Origin: Vitellaria paradoxa
Lineage: Eukaryota; Streptophyta; Magnoliopsida; Ericales; Sapotaceae
Direction of reading: 5' to 3'
NCBI GenBank assembly: GCA_019916065.1
Contig: CM034236.1
Span: forward strand, 15,577,167-15,641,166
DNA: 64,000 nucleotides
How positions within the stretch are numbered: the stretch's first letter is position 1; every line of letters starts with the position of its first letter. Positions 1 to 10,700 of this stretch are shown here, piece by piece. The notes beneath the pieces were generated by a model. The model saw nothing but the letters and a program-made list of their open reading frames with translations, ran no database searches and was not told the DNA's origin. Both the position numbers and the translations under genes were made by a program.

Positions 1-329
1 AAGAAAAATAGTAAAAGATCAACACACAGATTTAGGTGGTTCCCCAAAATCTGGGTACGTCCACGGGAGCGAGAGCGAGAGTTCTTTCTTATTGATCACA
101 GGGTTACATAGATAATATTTATAGCCATCTCTATTCCTAACCCTAATAGGATTACATGGTCTGATTCCCAAAATACCCTTAATTATACCGTACCGTACCT
201 CGAGGAGCGTTGGCCCCCACACCCCCAAACCTTCGAGCTTATGACTTAGCCCACTACACGTTGAATCCGAGTCCTTCCTAGCACCTGGTTTCTCTCCGTA
301 TGAGCCACAAGTCCCAACAGTATTCAACA
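1..329 (-). mobile_element. Truncated LTR at the window's left edge (probably copia-like)
   Basis: Read on the minus strand, this block starts with TGTTGAATACTG at 329, a typical TG-type LTR 5' end next to AT-rich flank, and runs off the left edge of the window. It has the mixed LTR composition of a promoter/leader region and no credible coding capacity; the 103-codon open frame on the minus strand is just the LTR read through. Either the rest of a full element or a solo LTR lies beyond position 1. The superfamily is a guess from general appearance. Confidence 0.45.
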
Positions 330-2029
330 ATATTTAATATATATACATTTTTTAGTTAAGAATGTGGAATGATAAAACTTAAAAAGTTGCAAGCTAGTAC
401 TCTCACTTCACATCTAATGTGTTGTTTTAACATGTTTGACTTTTTGGTACTTAAGATTTAAATCCCACCTGACTTATCTCGCTGCTGCAGTTGGGATTTA
501 ACTTTTTCTTTTTTGCAAGAATTGATTACTAAGATAAAGCTAAGTGGAAGGATGAGAACACTCTAGAGGTTTTATGCCAGGGTTCAAATTCTGTTGGTTC
601 ATCTTCACAAGTTAAGGCTTGAAACACTGTTTAAACCTGTTTTGCCTTTCACAATGTTTGTCTTAGAGAATTAAATGTAATTTTGATTTCCTAGTAGCCA
701 TCACTTTTTATTTATTTATTTATCTTTTAATGTCTTTGCTAAGATATGAATATTTACTCAGACAATCTCGTTTTCTTCACGCAATTAAACTACCTACAGA
801 TATTCATCAGCATATTTCCTAAGCATTATGATACTCCTTATGGCTTCGCCTTTAAAATAAATGATGTGTCTTCTCCTATTTGGGGCAAATTGAAAAAAAA
901 AATATGTAGTGTATTAAACTTCATCTACATAAACACCCTCTCAAAAAAAAAAAAAAGAAGAAAAAACTGACATTATTATTATTTTTTTTTTAAGGATGAT
1001 GTTCTACTATTTGGCTATAATGTTAAAAAATAGGTCAATAACTTCACAGTTGTTACAGTGGCATGGGTAAGTTAAAAAATGTTAATTTACCTATTTTATC
1101 ATGCTCATCTTATCTGCCAAGACATTTCTATTTGCTACACCATTGTGTAAACTGTGTCAGCTTCTTTCTCACTTTAGATAGCTCATCTCTCCAAGTTTTG
1201 CCAAGAAGAAAAAAAGATGGTAAATTAGATATGACGAATTAAACTAGCAAGGTGTCGAGCAAATAAAAAAGATAATCATGGCTAGCATTGATTTTTGCTA
1301 TATTTATTTAAATTACATGCATGAATATATTCCATAAGGTGTATGTAGATATGTAGTTTTGAGGAATAACTTGTGTAATTTTGAAAGTTTATACAATCCT
1401 AAACATTATTACAGATTGAAAAGAGACGCAGTTTTGGGGATTAACTTGTGTAATTTTGAAAGTTTATGTAATCTTGAATGTTATAACCAATTGAAAAGAG
1501 ATTGTTTAGAGAAATGACTTGTGTCAGTTATAAATCAGATGTTCGTAGGTGGGTTGTATGCGTAGAGCATACTAATTAGATGTTTGTAAAGATACCTTTG
1601 AACAATAGATATAGTCAAGAATTGGTTTATCTTTTTTATTATACTTTAATCTATCTTTTTTTCCCCAGATGTGACTGTTATTTTGGTGCAACTTAAGAAA
1701 TTTGAGGTCTCGTGCCCTAAGAATGTCCTCGATCAGTAGTTCTGAGGGAGGTTTCACTCAGTTGATTTAGCTTTTTGAGTTCAATTTAACTATATAATTT
1801 GATGGAATTTCCATGAAGTTTTGTAAAATATATTTGTTTTTGTCTCTAACTTAATTTATTTATAGCATCAAATACCATGCCATTTTCCTTTGTGATATTA
1901 CTAATTATATTTATAGTTTATTGATTCTTTTCCCATCTCTATTAAATCTTTTGGCTGAATTTATTCTTAAGAAGTTTAGAAATTTACAGTTTGATAATGG
2001 TAGAATTGGGCTAAGGCATTTAGATAGCA
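330..2029. other. AT-rich intergenic stretch, no gene seen
   Basis: No reading frame here resembles a known protein and there are stops in all frames at short intervals. It contains homopolymer A and T runs near 890-1000 and the short tandem repeat at 1355-1525 listed separately. No RNA gene, promoter or complete transposon could be supported. Confidence 0.6.
1355..1525. repeat. 75 bp tandem repeat, about 2.2 copies
   Basis: Copies begin at 1355, 1430 and about 1504. Each starts with a variant of AGTTTTGAGGAATAACTTGT and ends in a GATTGAAAAGAGA-like block; the third copy is partial. No coding potential. Probably a local slippage or unequal-exchange duplication. Confidence 0.7.
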
Positions 2030-3508
2030 AAAGGGCGTCCTAACGCCAACGTCTAAACGAGGTCGTTGGGATAAGGGTTTGGACAACTAATGTTAAATTT
2101 ACTTTTTGGAATTGTTTTGACTTGATTTTATTTCGTTGACCTTTTTGGATTATTTTAGGATTAAAATAATATAAAATTGAAAATAAACATTTTTTCAAAT
2201 GTGGTATTTTAATTGGGGAACAATAATTAATTATTAATTATTAAAAATTAGAACACGTTTAATTTAAATAAAAATTGCTATATTTTGAGATGAAACATGT
2301 TAAGACATGGTTAATGATTTTATATGTTATGAAATATCATGTTAAGATTATTGTGATATAGTTTTGATAATTGGAATATGAGTACAGATTAAGATACCCA
2401 ATTAATGTTGATATTGATATTATTTTTGCTATGTACAAATATGATCGTGTGGTTAATATGAGTTGTGTAATAATTTTGAGTTAAGGTTTAGAGGTACTGA
2501 AATAAAGGGTATACTTATCCATAGGTTGTAAGTTCCTAGATTTGCACAGGGGTTGATTACTCATGTTCCAATAGGCTAGTAACCTATGAAGTTGAGGTAG
2601 ATGTCAATGTGACATAGATGTTATTCCTGTGGCTTAGATCTAGGCGATGGACATCTTAGGCATGTCATGTACTCCTAAGGCTTTGCCAAGATTGTTGTTA
2701 CTTTCTGGTCTAAGCCTTAGAGGCTAGCATCTCCTTTTGATGGTGTACAAGATAGACTCTGTGGCCACAGACACACCTGATTGAGTATTTAAACCACCGG
2801 GTCGTGATGTGATTTGATTTATTTATTGCATGTTGATGCTGGTTGGGTATATTAAATGCATGTTGATGTTGGTTAGTTTGTATTACTGTATGTTGATATT
2901 GGTTAGGTTTATTTATTGCATGTGATTTTGGTTCAATTTGTTTTACTACATGTTTATGTTAGGTGAGCTATGATTACGTTGATAGCATATTTTATGCTTT
3001 ATTATTTTAGTTACTTTCATATGCATGACGGGAGCATGTTTAGTACATATTTTTATGTTTAGCTGTGCTAGGCATTGTTATTAGTGCTCACTCCTTTATA
3101 AATCTTATTGTAGGTCCAGAATCTTATTGTAGGTCCAGAGGCAAGTGGATCGATGGAACTTTTGGGTCATTATTTCTAGGTTTATTTTAAGCTTTTCTTT
3201 TATTGTGTTTATATTTACCTCTCCGTTGAGGGTTGTTTAGTATATTATTTTTTTGACATCTTTAATGTTAGACAATTGTAAACATTATATTATAAAGGTT
3301 CTGTGGACTTGCTTAATTCGGATATGTATTATATTTTAGAGCACTGTTACTCAACTTATGGATGAGGTGTTATTATTTTGGCTTATTTTAGCGTTTGTTC
3401 TAATCGTGATTATGTATGGTTCTGATTGGGATATGTTGTATGTATATTATGTGATTGCATGTATTGCATTTCATAGTTCCCAATATCTGGGATTCAAAAT
3501 GTGATAGG
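2030..3508 (+). mobile_element. Probable Ty3/gypsy LTR with a degenerate primer binding site after it
   Basis: The block has the composition of a long gypsy LTR: a GC-richer centre with phrases such as ACCGGGTCGTGATGTG and GTGCTCACTCC, internal minisatellites (2815-2965, and an 18 bp duplication of AATCTTATTGTAGGTCCAG at about 3104-3139), and no ORF. Right after it, at about 3510, comes TTGGTATCAAATCC, which resembles a decayed initiator-Met-tRNA primer binding site (intact form TGGTATCAGAGC). That orients it as a plus-strand 5' LTR whose internal region is lost. The left boundary is approximate; no target duplication was identified. The block at 46150-48060 is similar in style. Confidence 0.45.
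2815..2965. repeat. 30 bp minisatellite, five imperfect copies
   Basis: Copies of a GCATGTTGATGCTGGTT-like unit start at about 2828, 2858, 2888, 2918 and 2947. They lie inside the probable gypsy LTR and show increasing divergence to the right. Confidence 0.8.
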
Positions 3509-3567
3509 TTGGTATCAAATCCTAGGTTAGAACAACTACGAGGCAATGAAGTCACTAGACTTACATG

Positions 3568-3775
3568 TAGGGATGACCATCTCGACTGACCCAATCATAC
3601 CCTACCTGATCCCCACCTCGAATAGGTAGGGGATTTTTTTTTTTTTAAGGATTGGGTAAGGCATGGGAATATTTTTAAAAAAATTTAGAGATCAGGTAGA
3701 GTACAGATATGAGTCTGTCCCCGACCCATACCCGACTCGACCCATCCTCTCCCTTACCCGTACCCCTGCATATAT
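3568..3775. mobile_element. Short degenerate hAT-like non-autonomous copy (TAGGGATG family)
   Basis: Starts with TAGGGATGACCATCTCGACT, matching the inverted terminus of the element at 50485-51206, followed by the same internal vocabulary (CCTACCTGATCCCC, ACCCATACCCG, CCCGTACCCC). It is only about 200 bp and its right end has decayed, so the end coordinate is approximate and no target duplication could be confirmed. Confidence 0.6.
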
Positions 3776-5459
3776 GTATACTTTAATTTTTTAGGGTTAT
3801 GTTTTACCCCCAGTACAATGGCAGCCTCATATTTTACTCTCAACCTTAATCTCAGCTCTCTCATCCATCGGCCTCCAGTCTAATAAGATCCTCCTCTCTC
3901 TCTATCTCTCTAAATCGATTGAAAATCCAATGTGTGTTGTAGTTGACTTGGCAGTGTTTTGTTTTGGTGTCGGTTCATTCGGTAGCATTTTGTCTTGGCC
4001 AATATGCATTCCCGTTAACAAGTTTACAAATCGAGTAAGAAGTTTGATCATTATCTCCACTTTTAATTGTTTGTCTTTGTTTATAAATGAAATTTCTTAT
4101 TACATTTTACATGCCTAAATTGATTTTGTTGAATATGTATTTGATTTCTCTCTCTCATTGCCACTTTTGTACCCTCTGAATTCTGCAAGAAAAGAAAATA
4201 AAAATGGTGAATGTTTAGGTTTTGAAACTTCTTTTTTGTTTAAATTTCTTATTGAAGTACTTGTTTGTTGTATAATAATTGTATTTAGCATTATGTTCGT
4301 TAGTATTTAGGTTTGGGAGAAAGACATAGATGAAATTTTTATCTTCTGCTACATAAAGGATGATGATGCACTATTATTCATTTTTTTAATATAAATATAA
4401 CTTCATTAGACTTCATTTAGTATGTTAATGATTTTATGATAGCCTATGCTATAAGGTATTATAAAAGATGGATGAGTTACTCAGGAGTTATGTGCAGTTG
4501 ATTTTATTTTAGTATAAATAGAACAAAAGTGTTATATGTATTTCTTAATAAAACAAAATTTATTAAAGTTTTTTTTTTGGTAAGTAAATTTATTACAGCT
4601 AATCTTACTAAAAACTAGATTTCTTTAGCCTTAATTTGATGGTTCATGGATTAAAAATAGTTAAGAAATGAAGAATCTATGATTTTTCAAAATTTAAAGT
4701 TTGGTTTGGGTTCTTGTACTAGAACCAATCCATTTTTGATATAAAACTCATACTTAGAGGTTGAATTAATTCTTGATATTTTTAACCAACCAAATATACA
4801 TATGAAAGAGTTTCCTGTAAAAGTTTTATAATTTTTAGAGTTAAAATATAATTTATAAAAGTAATCAAAATGGATTGTTTAGTTTGAATTGCTACACTAA
4901 CACCAGTTCGATTTTTTTGTAAAAACTTATATTTATAAGTTGAATTAATTTATGAAAATTTTTAAACATGAAATTAGATATTTGAAGGATATTTAGTAAA
5001 ATTTTCATAATTTTTAGAGTTAAAATGAAATTTATAAAAATAATTAAAGTTGACTATTTTGTTTTTATGAAACTATGATTAATTTTAACCATTTTCTGTG
5101 ATTGTCGGATTTCAAACTTTTGTTCTTATGGAGAAGAAATCGAGATCTTTGAGGCACTGTGCAATTTGTAATTTACGATCTTCTACATTTGAGTAAGATT
5201 AATTGGGTATACATTTGAGTCGAGCTTTTAATTTGGTAATCTTTTGTTTGACAAAGAGACATATTTGGTTTGCTTAGTTTTTTGTTTTTTAATGGTCCTT
5301 GCACATGTTTTTTAAATACACAGTATACCATCACATTCAACTCAAATGGAATCAAATGTAAAAACCAATATTGGGTAGTTTGCAAGTAGATATAGAGTAA
5401 AAAACAGAGTAATCAATTCCCATTAGTGGTGAAATTGATTATAATTCTAAAGGTGATAA
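3776..5459. other. AT-rich stretch without genes; contains an old direct duplication
   Basis: No recognisable protein or RNA gene. Segments 4738-4870 and 4917-5050 are diverged direct repeats of each other (shared cores GTTGAATTAATT and ATAATTTTTAGAGTTAAAAT), probably remains of one duplicated AT-rich element. A CT-rich tract lies near 3890-3910. Confidence 0.5.
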
Positions 5460-6616
5460 AGCGGTGAATACAACTAAATTAAGGAGACATATATGGCAGC
5501 ATTTTCAAAGGATAAAAGTTAATGTAGGAGAAAAGAAGGAAAATAAATTAAGATGTTTGTATCATAATAAAAAGTTAAGTGCAGAATCTAGAACAACACA
5601 TTTGAAGAGTTACTCTAACTCTTGTTTGAAAAGAATGATGGTTGATAGTAAGCAAAAGATGTTAACATCAAGTTTATATTGGGGAAGAGAAAAAGTAACA
5701 CACTCAAAGCTCATCCCTTTGATCCAGAATATGCTAGGAAATAGTTAACTTATATAATAATAATGCATGAATACCCTATAGGTAGAGTGGAACACCTTTG
5801 GTTTAGAAGATTTTGTTATACTTTATAACCTATGTTTTATGTGATTTCTCGAAGTATTATCAAGGGGGATATTTTGAACATATATAATGTGGAGAGATCG
5901 AAGACAATTAGACTTATGGAAAGAAACCAAAGTAGAGTTTCCTTAACAACAGACATGTGAATAGGTACCAATTAAAAAAGAGGGCTTATGGTTATCACAG
6001 CACATTTTATCGATGATACTTGGAAATTATAGAGCCGTATTCTTAGTTAATTTCTTAATATTTTCATGTTAATTTTATGTTATTTTTGTGAATCTTAAGA
6101 ATTTCATAAATGCATTCTACTTCATTCAATAATTATAGTAATTTTTCTACCTAGGTTTGTATATGTGTCATGTTCACACACGATAGATGTATTGATGGAT
6201 ACGTTCCTAGAGTGGAATGTTAGTAGAAAATTATTTACCTGATGGTTGATAATTGTACTACTGATAAGGCCATGATTAATCTTTTATTGAACAAATTTGG
6301 ACATGATTTTTTTTTATTTAAGAGTTTCTTTCTTGTGCGATGCGTTGCCCATATTCTTAATTTGATTGTGAAGGATGATTTAGATATCATTAAGTGTGCC
6401 AGTGAAAAGGTTAAAGATACTGTTACTTATTGGACAACCTCTCCTAAGAGAAAGGATAAATTTGAAGAGGCAGCTCGCCAATTGGACGTTTTTAGTGATA
6501 AAAAATTGTCTCTTGATTGTTTCATTACTATTTCTAAAAAGAAATATAAGAAAAATTTAGACATGTTAAAATTAAATGAGTCTTTTTATAACTTTATGAA
6601 TCGTGATTTTTATTGA
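5460..6616 (+). pseudogene. zf-BED / hAT transposase remnant (RICESLEEPER/DAYSLEEPER-like)
   Basis: Translation of 5464-5745 gives a zf-BED-like N-terminus (RRHIWQHFQRIKVN, then RCLYHNKKLSAESRTTHLK) in which the second finger cysteine appears to be histidine. The next part, in broken frames, carries phrases typical of plant hAT transposases: MHEYPI, VEHLWFRRFCYTL, KTIRLMERNQSR and TTDM followed by a stop where the family has Trp (TGG to TGA fits). From 6242 it reads MVDNCTTDKAMINLLLNKF and VAHILNLIVKDDLDIIK, then KRKDKFEEAARQLDV, all standard hAT core motifs. A stretch at about 6050-6160 is intron-like. The C-terminal dimerisation region is missing. Stops, the lost cysteine and truncation make it non-functional. 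Terminal repeats of the parent element were not found. Confidence 0.85.
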
Positions 6617-6763
6617 AGGAAGAACATTTCTTATAACAAATTAAATTATTTTTATTTAGTAAATACATTTTCATATTTGACGATTTCAAATTAAAATATT
6701 AATTTTTATAAAGACTATAATTATATTTTATTTAATAAATATCTCTTTACTAATAATGATTTT

Positions 6764-6917
6764 GGGAGTTTAGTTAACAAAAATTTAGTTAAAAAATACA
6801 GTAAAAGTACAAAGATTTGATGTAAAAGTGATACGTGATAAAATTTAACTAGAAAAAAGTACAAAAAATTAGTAAAAATTGATGAATTTGATTAATTTTA
6901 GTCAACCAAACACACCC
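6764..6917 (-). mobile_element. MITE (Tourist-like), copy 1 of an inverted pair
   Basis: About 154 bp starting GGGAGTTTAGTTAAC and ending AACCAAACACACCC. Its reverse complement begins GGGTGTGTTTGGTTGAC and aligns along its whole length with the element at 6938-7097 (shared phrases: TTACATCAAAT, AATCAAATT, TACTAATTTTT-like). Flanking trinucleotides TTT and TTA are compatible with a decayed TWA target duplication of PIF/Harbinger elements, though not identical. Confidence 0.6.
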
Positions 6918-6937
6918 TTACCTGAAACTAAAATTCA

Positions 6938-7097
6938 GGCCCTGTTTGGCACATGAAAACTAACCAAAACTCACCAAATTTAACTAATTTTTATATTTTC
7001 TTCCAATCAAATTTTGCCACATATTACTCTTACATCAAATATTTATATTTTTATTATACTTTTTGTCCACCTTTTTTTTTTTCAACCAAACAAGGCC
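6938..7097 (+). mobile_element. MITE (Tourist-like), copy 2 of an inverted pair
   Basis: About 160 bp with inverted ends GGCCCTGTTTGGC and (reverse complement of the right end) GGCCTTGTTTGGTTG. It is the same family as 6764-6917 in opposite orientation, 20 bp away. The right flank is TAA. It ends 245 bp before the ATG chosen for the membrane-protein gene, so it lies in or next to that gene's promoter. Confidence 0.65.
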
Positions 7098-7341
7098 TAA
7101 AGGCTCCTTTACACCTTTCTTGCCGTACATGAGTTAATGATGGTTACGCGTGCTTTGGCCATGGCGAAGTCTCCTATATTTCTGTCACGGACTCACAAAC
7201 AGTGTCATTAGCATTTTCCCGATCAGCGAAATGCAGTTTCCGGCTGGTGCGCTCCACGAGCAGAGAGCTTCGTCAGTCGGAGGCGAGAGAGAAGGTGTTG
7301 GTAAAGATCATCGGAATCGAACGGCGGAGCGAGAGTGGAGG

Positions 7342-7749
7342 ATGGAGCTACCGCATCAATGGTGGAGGATGAGATTCTCCTTCAAGAGCGCCACAATCGT
7401 CGTCTGTTTCTTCAACCTTGTCGCAGTTCTACTCTTGCTTCAGGGCTTTCTCTCTGCTTTCTCCTACCATAAATTGGCCGCCAATCAAACCAATTCAGGC
7501 TCGTCCTTTTCTCTTTCTTTATCTACTCCTTTGAATTCTACACTATAATTGGTAGTCTTTGTATATTTCGATTATATCTTTGAATTGAAAATCCTCAGAC
7601 TGTTAAAATAGGCGACCCATCTTTGTTTGGGGTTCTGGGCTCTTTTTTCAGATCAGGGGAAGTAATTGATAATCGTGTTTGGTTTGAAATCTCACGATTG
7701 ATCACTATTTACACCTGGAATGTGGGCAACTCGGAAACATATTAGGGGA

Positions 7750-7788
<39 letters not shown>

Positions 7789-10700
7789 CTTTGGGGGGGG
7801 GGGATAGGTTAAAAAAAAAAGTGAGGGCTTTTGATTGAGCTTATTGGTGCATCAACGTTCCAAGCTTGAATTTTTCTAGTTTACTCCTACTGCAATGTTG
7901 TCTTATTATTTTTGCCAGTTTTATAGCACATATTTTGGATATATGATTAATTATGAGTCCTTTTTTTTTTTTTTTCCCCATGAAACTAGTTCTGCAGCTA
8001 CTTAATTGTTCCCTGCACTCCTGAATTTTGTAGGACCTACTTTACATGAACTCAGTATGGGTTTGCGGGTTTGATTTCTGCCCGTATGTTGGATCCATCT
8101 AAGTCTCATGCTCAAGGAGTTGGGAGTTGAGGATATGTCTAAATTTCTTATTTTTTTTTTAATTCTATTTTCATTCATTTAAGGTGTAAATCCAAGAGAG
8201 TTTTGAGGCTGAATTTTGGGCATTTTTTGGGGTAATGTTGTAAACCATGTTTGGGCTAGGTCTTGCTGTAGAATTGATTGGAGTGGCTAAGGGATAATTT
8301 TAAGGTTGCAAAAATAAGACACTGTTAAATTTCTAATATTTAGATTATTCTAGCCAACACTAAAAATCTTATAGAAATCCCAAAAATCATAGCTTGACCC
8401 AAATTTTTTACCGGCTGCAATCCCGATTCAACTCCACTTAGTATTTTTCCAACTAAATGACAGTTGGCTGCATGGATCTTTATTTCCAGTCCCCTCAGTT
8501 AAGGGTCATTTCCTCCCTTGAATCATATCAAGTCTTTCTTCATTTTTTTTTTCTTTTAAAGAGAAAGAATTACATCATTTGGCTCGAATCTAGATTGTTT
8601 CTAAATTCTCATGTTTTTTATAATTATACAAATAGTGTTTAGCAAGAATATAGATTTTTTTTTTTCTCAATTTTCATGTTTTATTTCACTTTCAGTTATT
8701 GTCCTACTCAACCCGCATCACATCACAGTTTTACATGTATTCTTCTGGATGCTTTGCCTCATGTATATTGACTCATCTCTGGGTTTTTTACTATTTTTCC
8801 TATTTTAGTTCCAGTCCTATCTAATATCAAATCAAATGATGCATAATCGATAAAAATAGAAAAATGCAAAAGAAAAAAATCAGGTATAACTTCCATGGAA
8901 AGGGCAATATTTCTTATCAATTCAAATTGCCTGCCACAATGTCAACATTGATTGGAATGTAGATTTAGGTGTCAATTTTTCCTTTAGATGAATAGATCTT
9001 GATTGTTATATTCATAGAAGATTAAATCCACCATTTTGTGCCCTCCTTCTTAAAATGTTAATTAACTGCCAATGAAAGAGCAGAAAATCTTAAAATTGAA
9101 TGAAATGTTTTTTCTTCTGTGTGATTAAGTCCCAACTAGTGTTGCAATTTGAGAACTTTAGCTTGCGTCTTAAGATTAGATACAATGCTAACCTTTGCAC
9201 TATTTGTGCAAAATGGCTGCTGCTATAATTGCACAGTTTTATATTTTGCAGTCCAATCTTTACTATTGCACCAATCAATGCTCCTAACAGACATGTTCGA
9301 AACTTACAGACATTGACATTGCTTGGTCCCCATTAATCCTGTATCCATGCCAGAGATGGATTCACCATCGACATTATTGCTTGACACCCTTACAGACATG
9401 GCCAAAACTTATTTATTGCGTCCATAGTTTAACGTAAATGTCACTGTGATATTAGGCTAACATTGTTTGGATGCTCAGCCAACATTCTGTGCATTGGGTT
9501 AACACATCCCTAACAATTGATGAGTTGTGGATTGCTGATTGATTCATACATTCTGGTTTATCTTTTGAAATGCAGTTCAACTCAGGTACATTAAGGAATC
9601 TGAAGAGATACGTCGAGCCATGGAACCCTTAGAACTGATAAGAAGGGTAAGCATGAACTGGCTTTAAAATTCCGTCAATTTATTGAAATTGCAATATGAA
9701 GAATGCAAGTATGAGGTTCTGGACGTATAGTTTTGACATTCCTGATCTGGAATTGTATTTAATTTAGGTTGATTTTCTTTTGCACATGTTACTATTTTAA
9801 AATTAAAACTCTACAGAGTATTCAATTTATGGCACGAGCTACATTTACATTACAATCAAAAAAGAATCTTTCTTTAAATTAGGTGAGGGAAATTGAGCAA
9901 GAATCATACAAAGAACCAAAGCCAGTCCAGCAGAAAGATACAAAGCAGACTGCTGCTGTTGACTTAGCAACAAGGCTGAACAATATTCGTTCCTATTCAG
10001 ATGGTAGCAGTATGAAAGGTAACAACCATATTTTTTTATGATTCACACATTGACACCCCTCCTATCCATGTTTATGTGAGTTTGGCATTTGGATCATTAC
10101 TCACTACTCACCCTGGTTCAATTGTTATGTTTGGCATGCATGTTTTGCTATAAAGCTTGAAGTTCGATTATTATCATCAACATTTAAGTGTATGTAAAGT
10201 GTTAGCTACAATCTCATCCAAAATGTTAAGTTGTTAGGGGGAGAGAGAATTTTATTATAGGGGGACATGCCTTGTTTTATTGCTTTCTTTCCCTGGAAAG
10301 TAGGTCCCTATATTTGTGTATTTGCCTTGTGCTGTGTTTCATCTGTGTAACCATGAAAATTGGCTCACCTAAAACAGTTGAGGCTGCCCTATAATAGAGT
10401 TTATAACCTTTTTCTTCTCCCATACATGTATGAAACCTATTTTACATGGACTCAACTGTGAGTGTCGGGTGAAGGTATGTGTTTAGCTCTTGAACCCTTC
10501 CTAAACCTTAAATTTAGGATATTGGGATATGTTTCCAGTAATTGGGTATGAATTCGTGGACACGTTGTGAACATTTAAATATATTATATATTTTATGAAA
10601 CGTTGACATGAAATGTGATTGTTGTTAAGTATTGCATTTGAAATTTGATAGAATTTAGAGAAAATATGAAAATTTTTGTTTTCTATCCATGTGAAAGGTT

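Noticed and set aside
7503..9586. Canonical GT-AG alternative for intron 1 of the membrane-protein gene
   Set aside because: In frame, but the donor CTC|GTCCTT is poor and the junction removes the QLR residues that look conserved; the GC donor matches the consensus better at other positions. Kept as an alternative to test.
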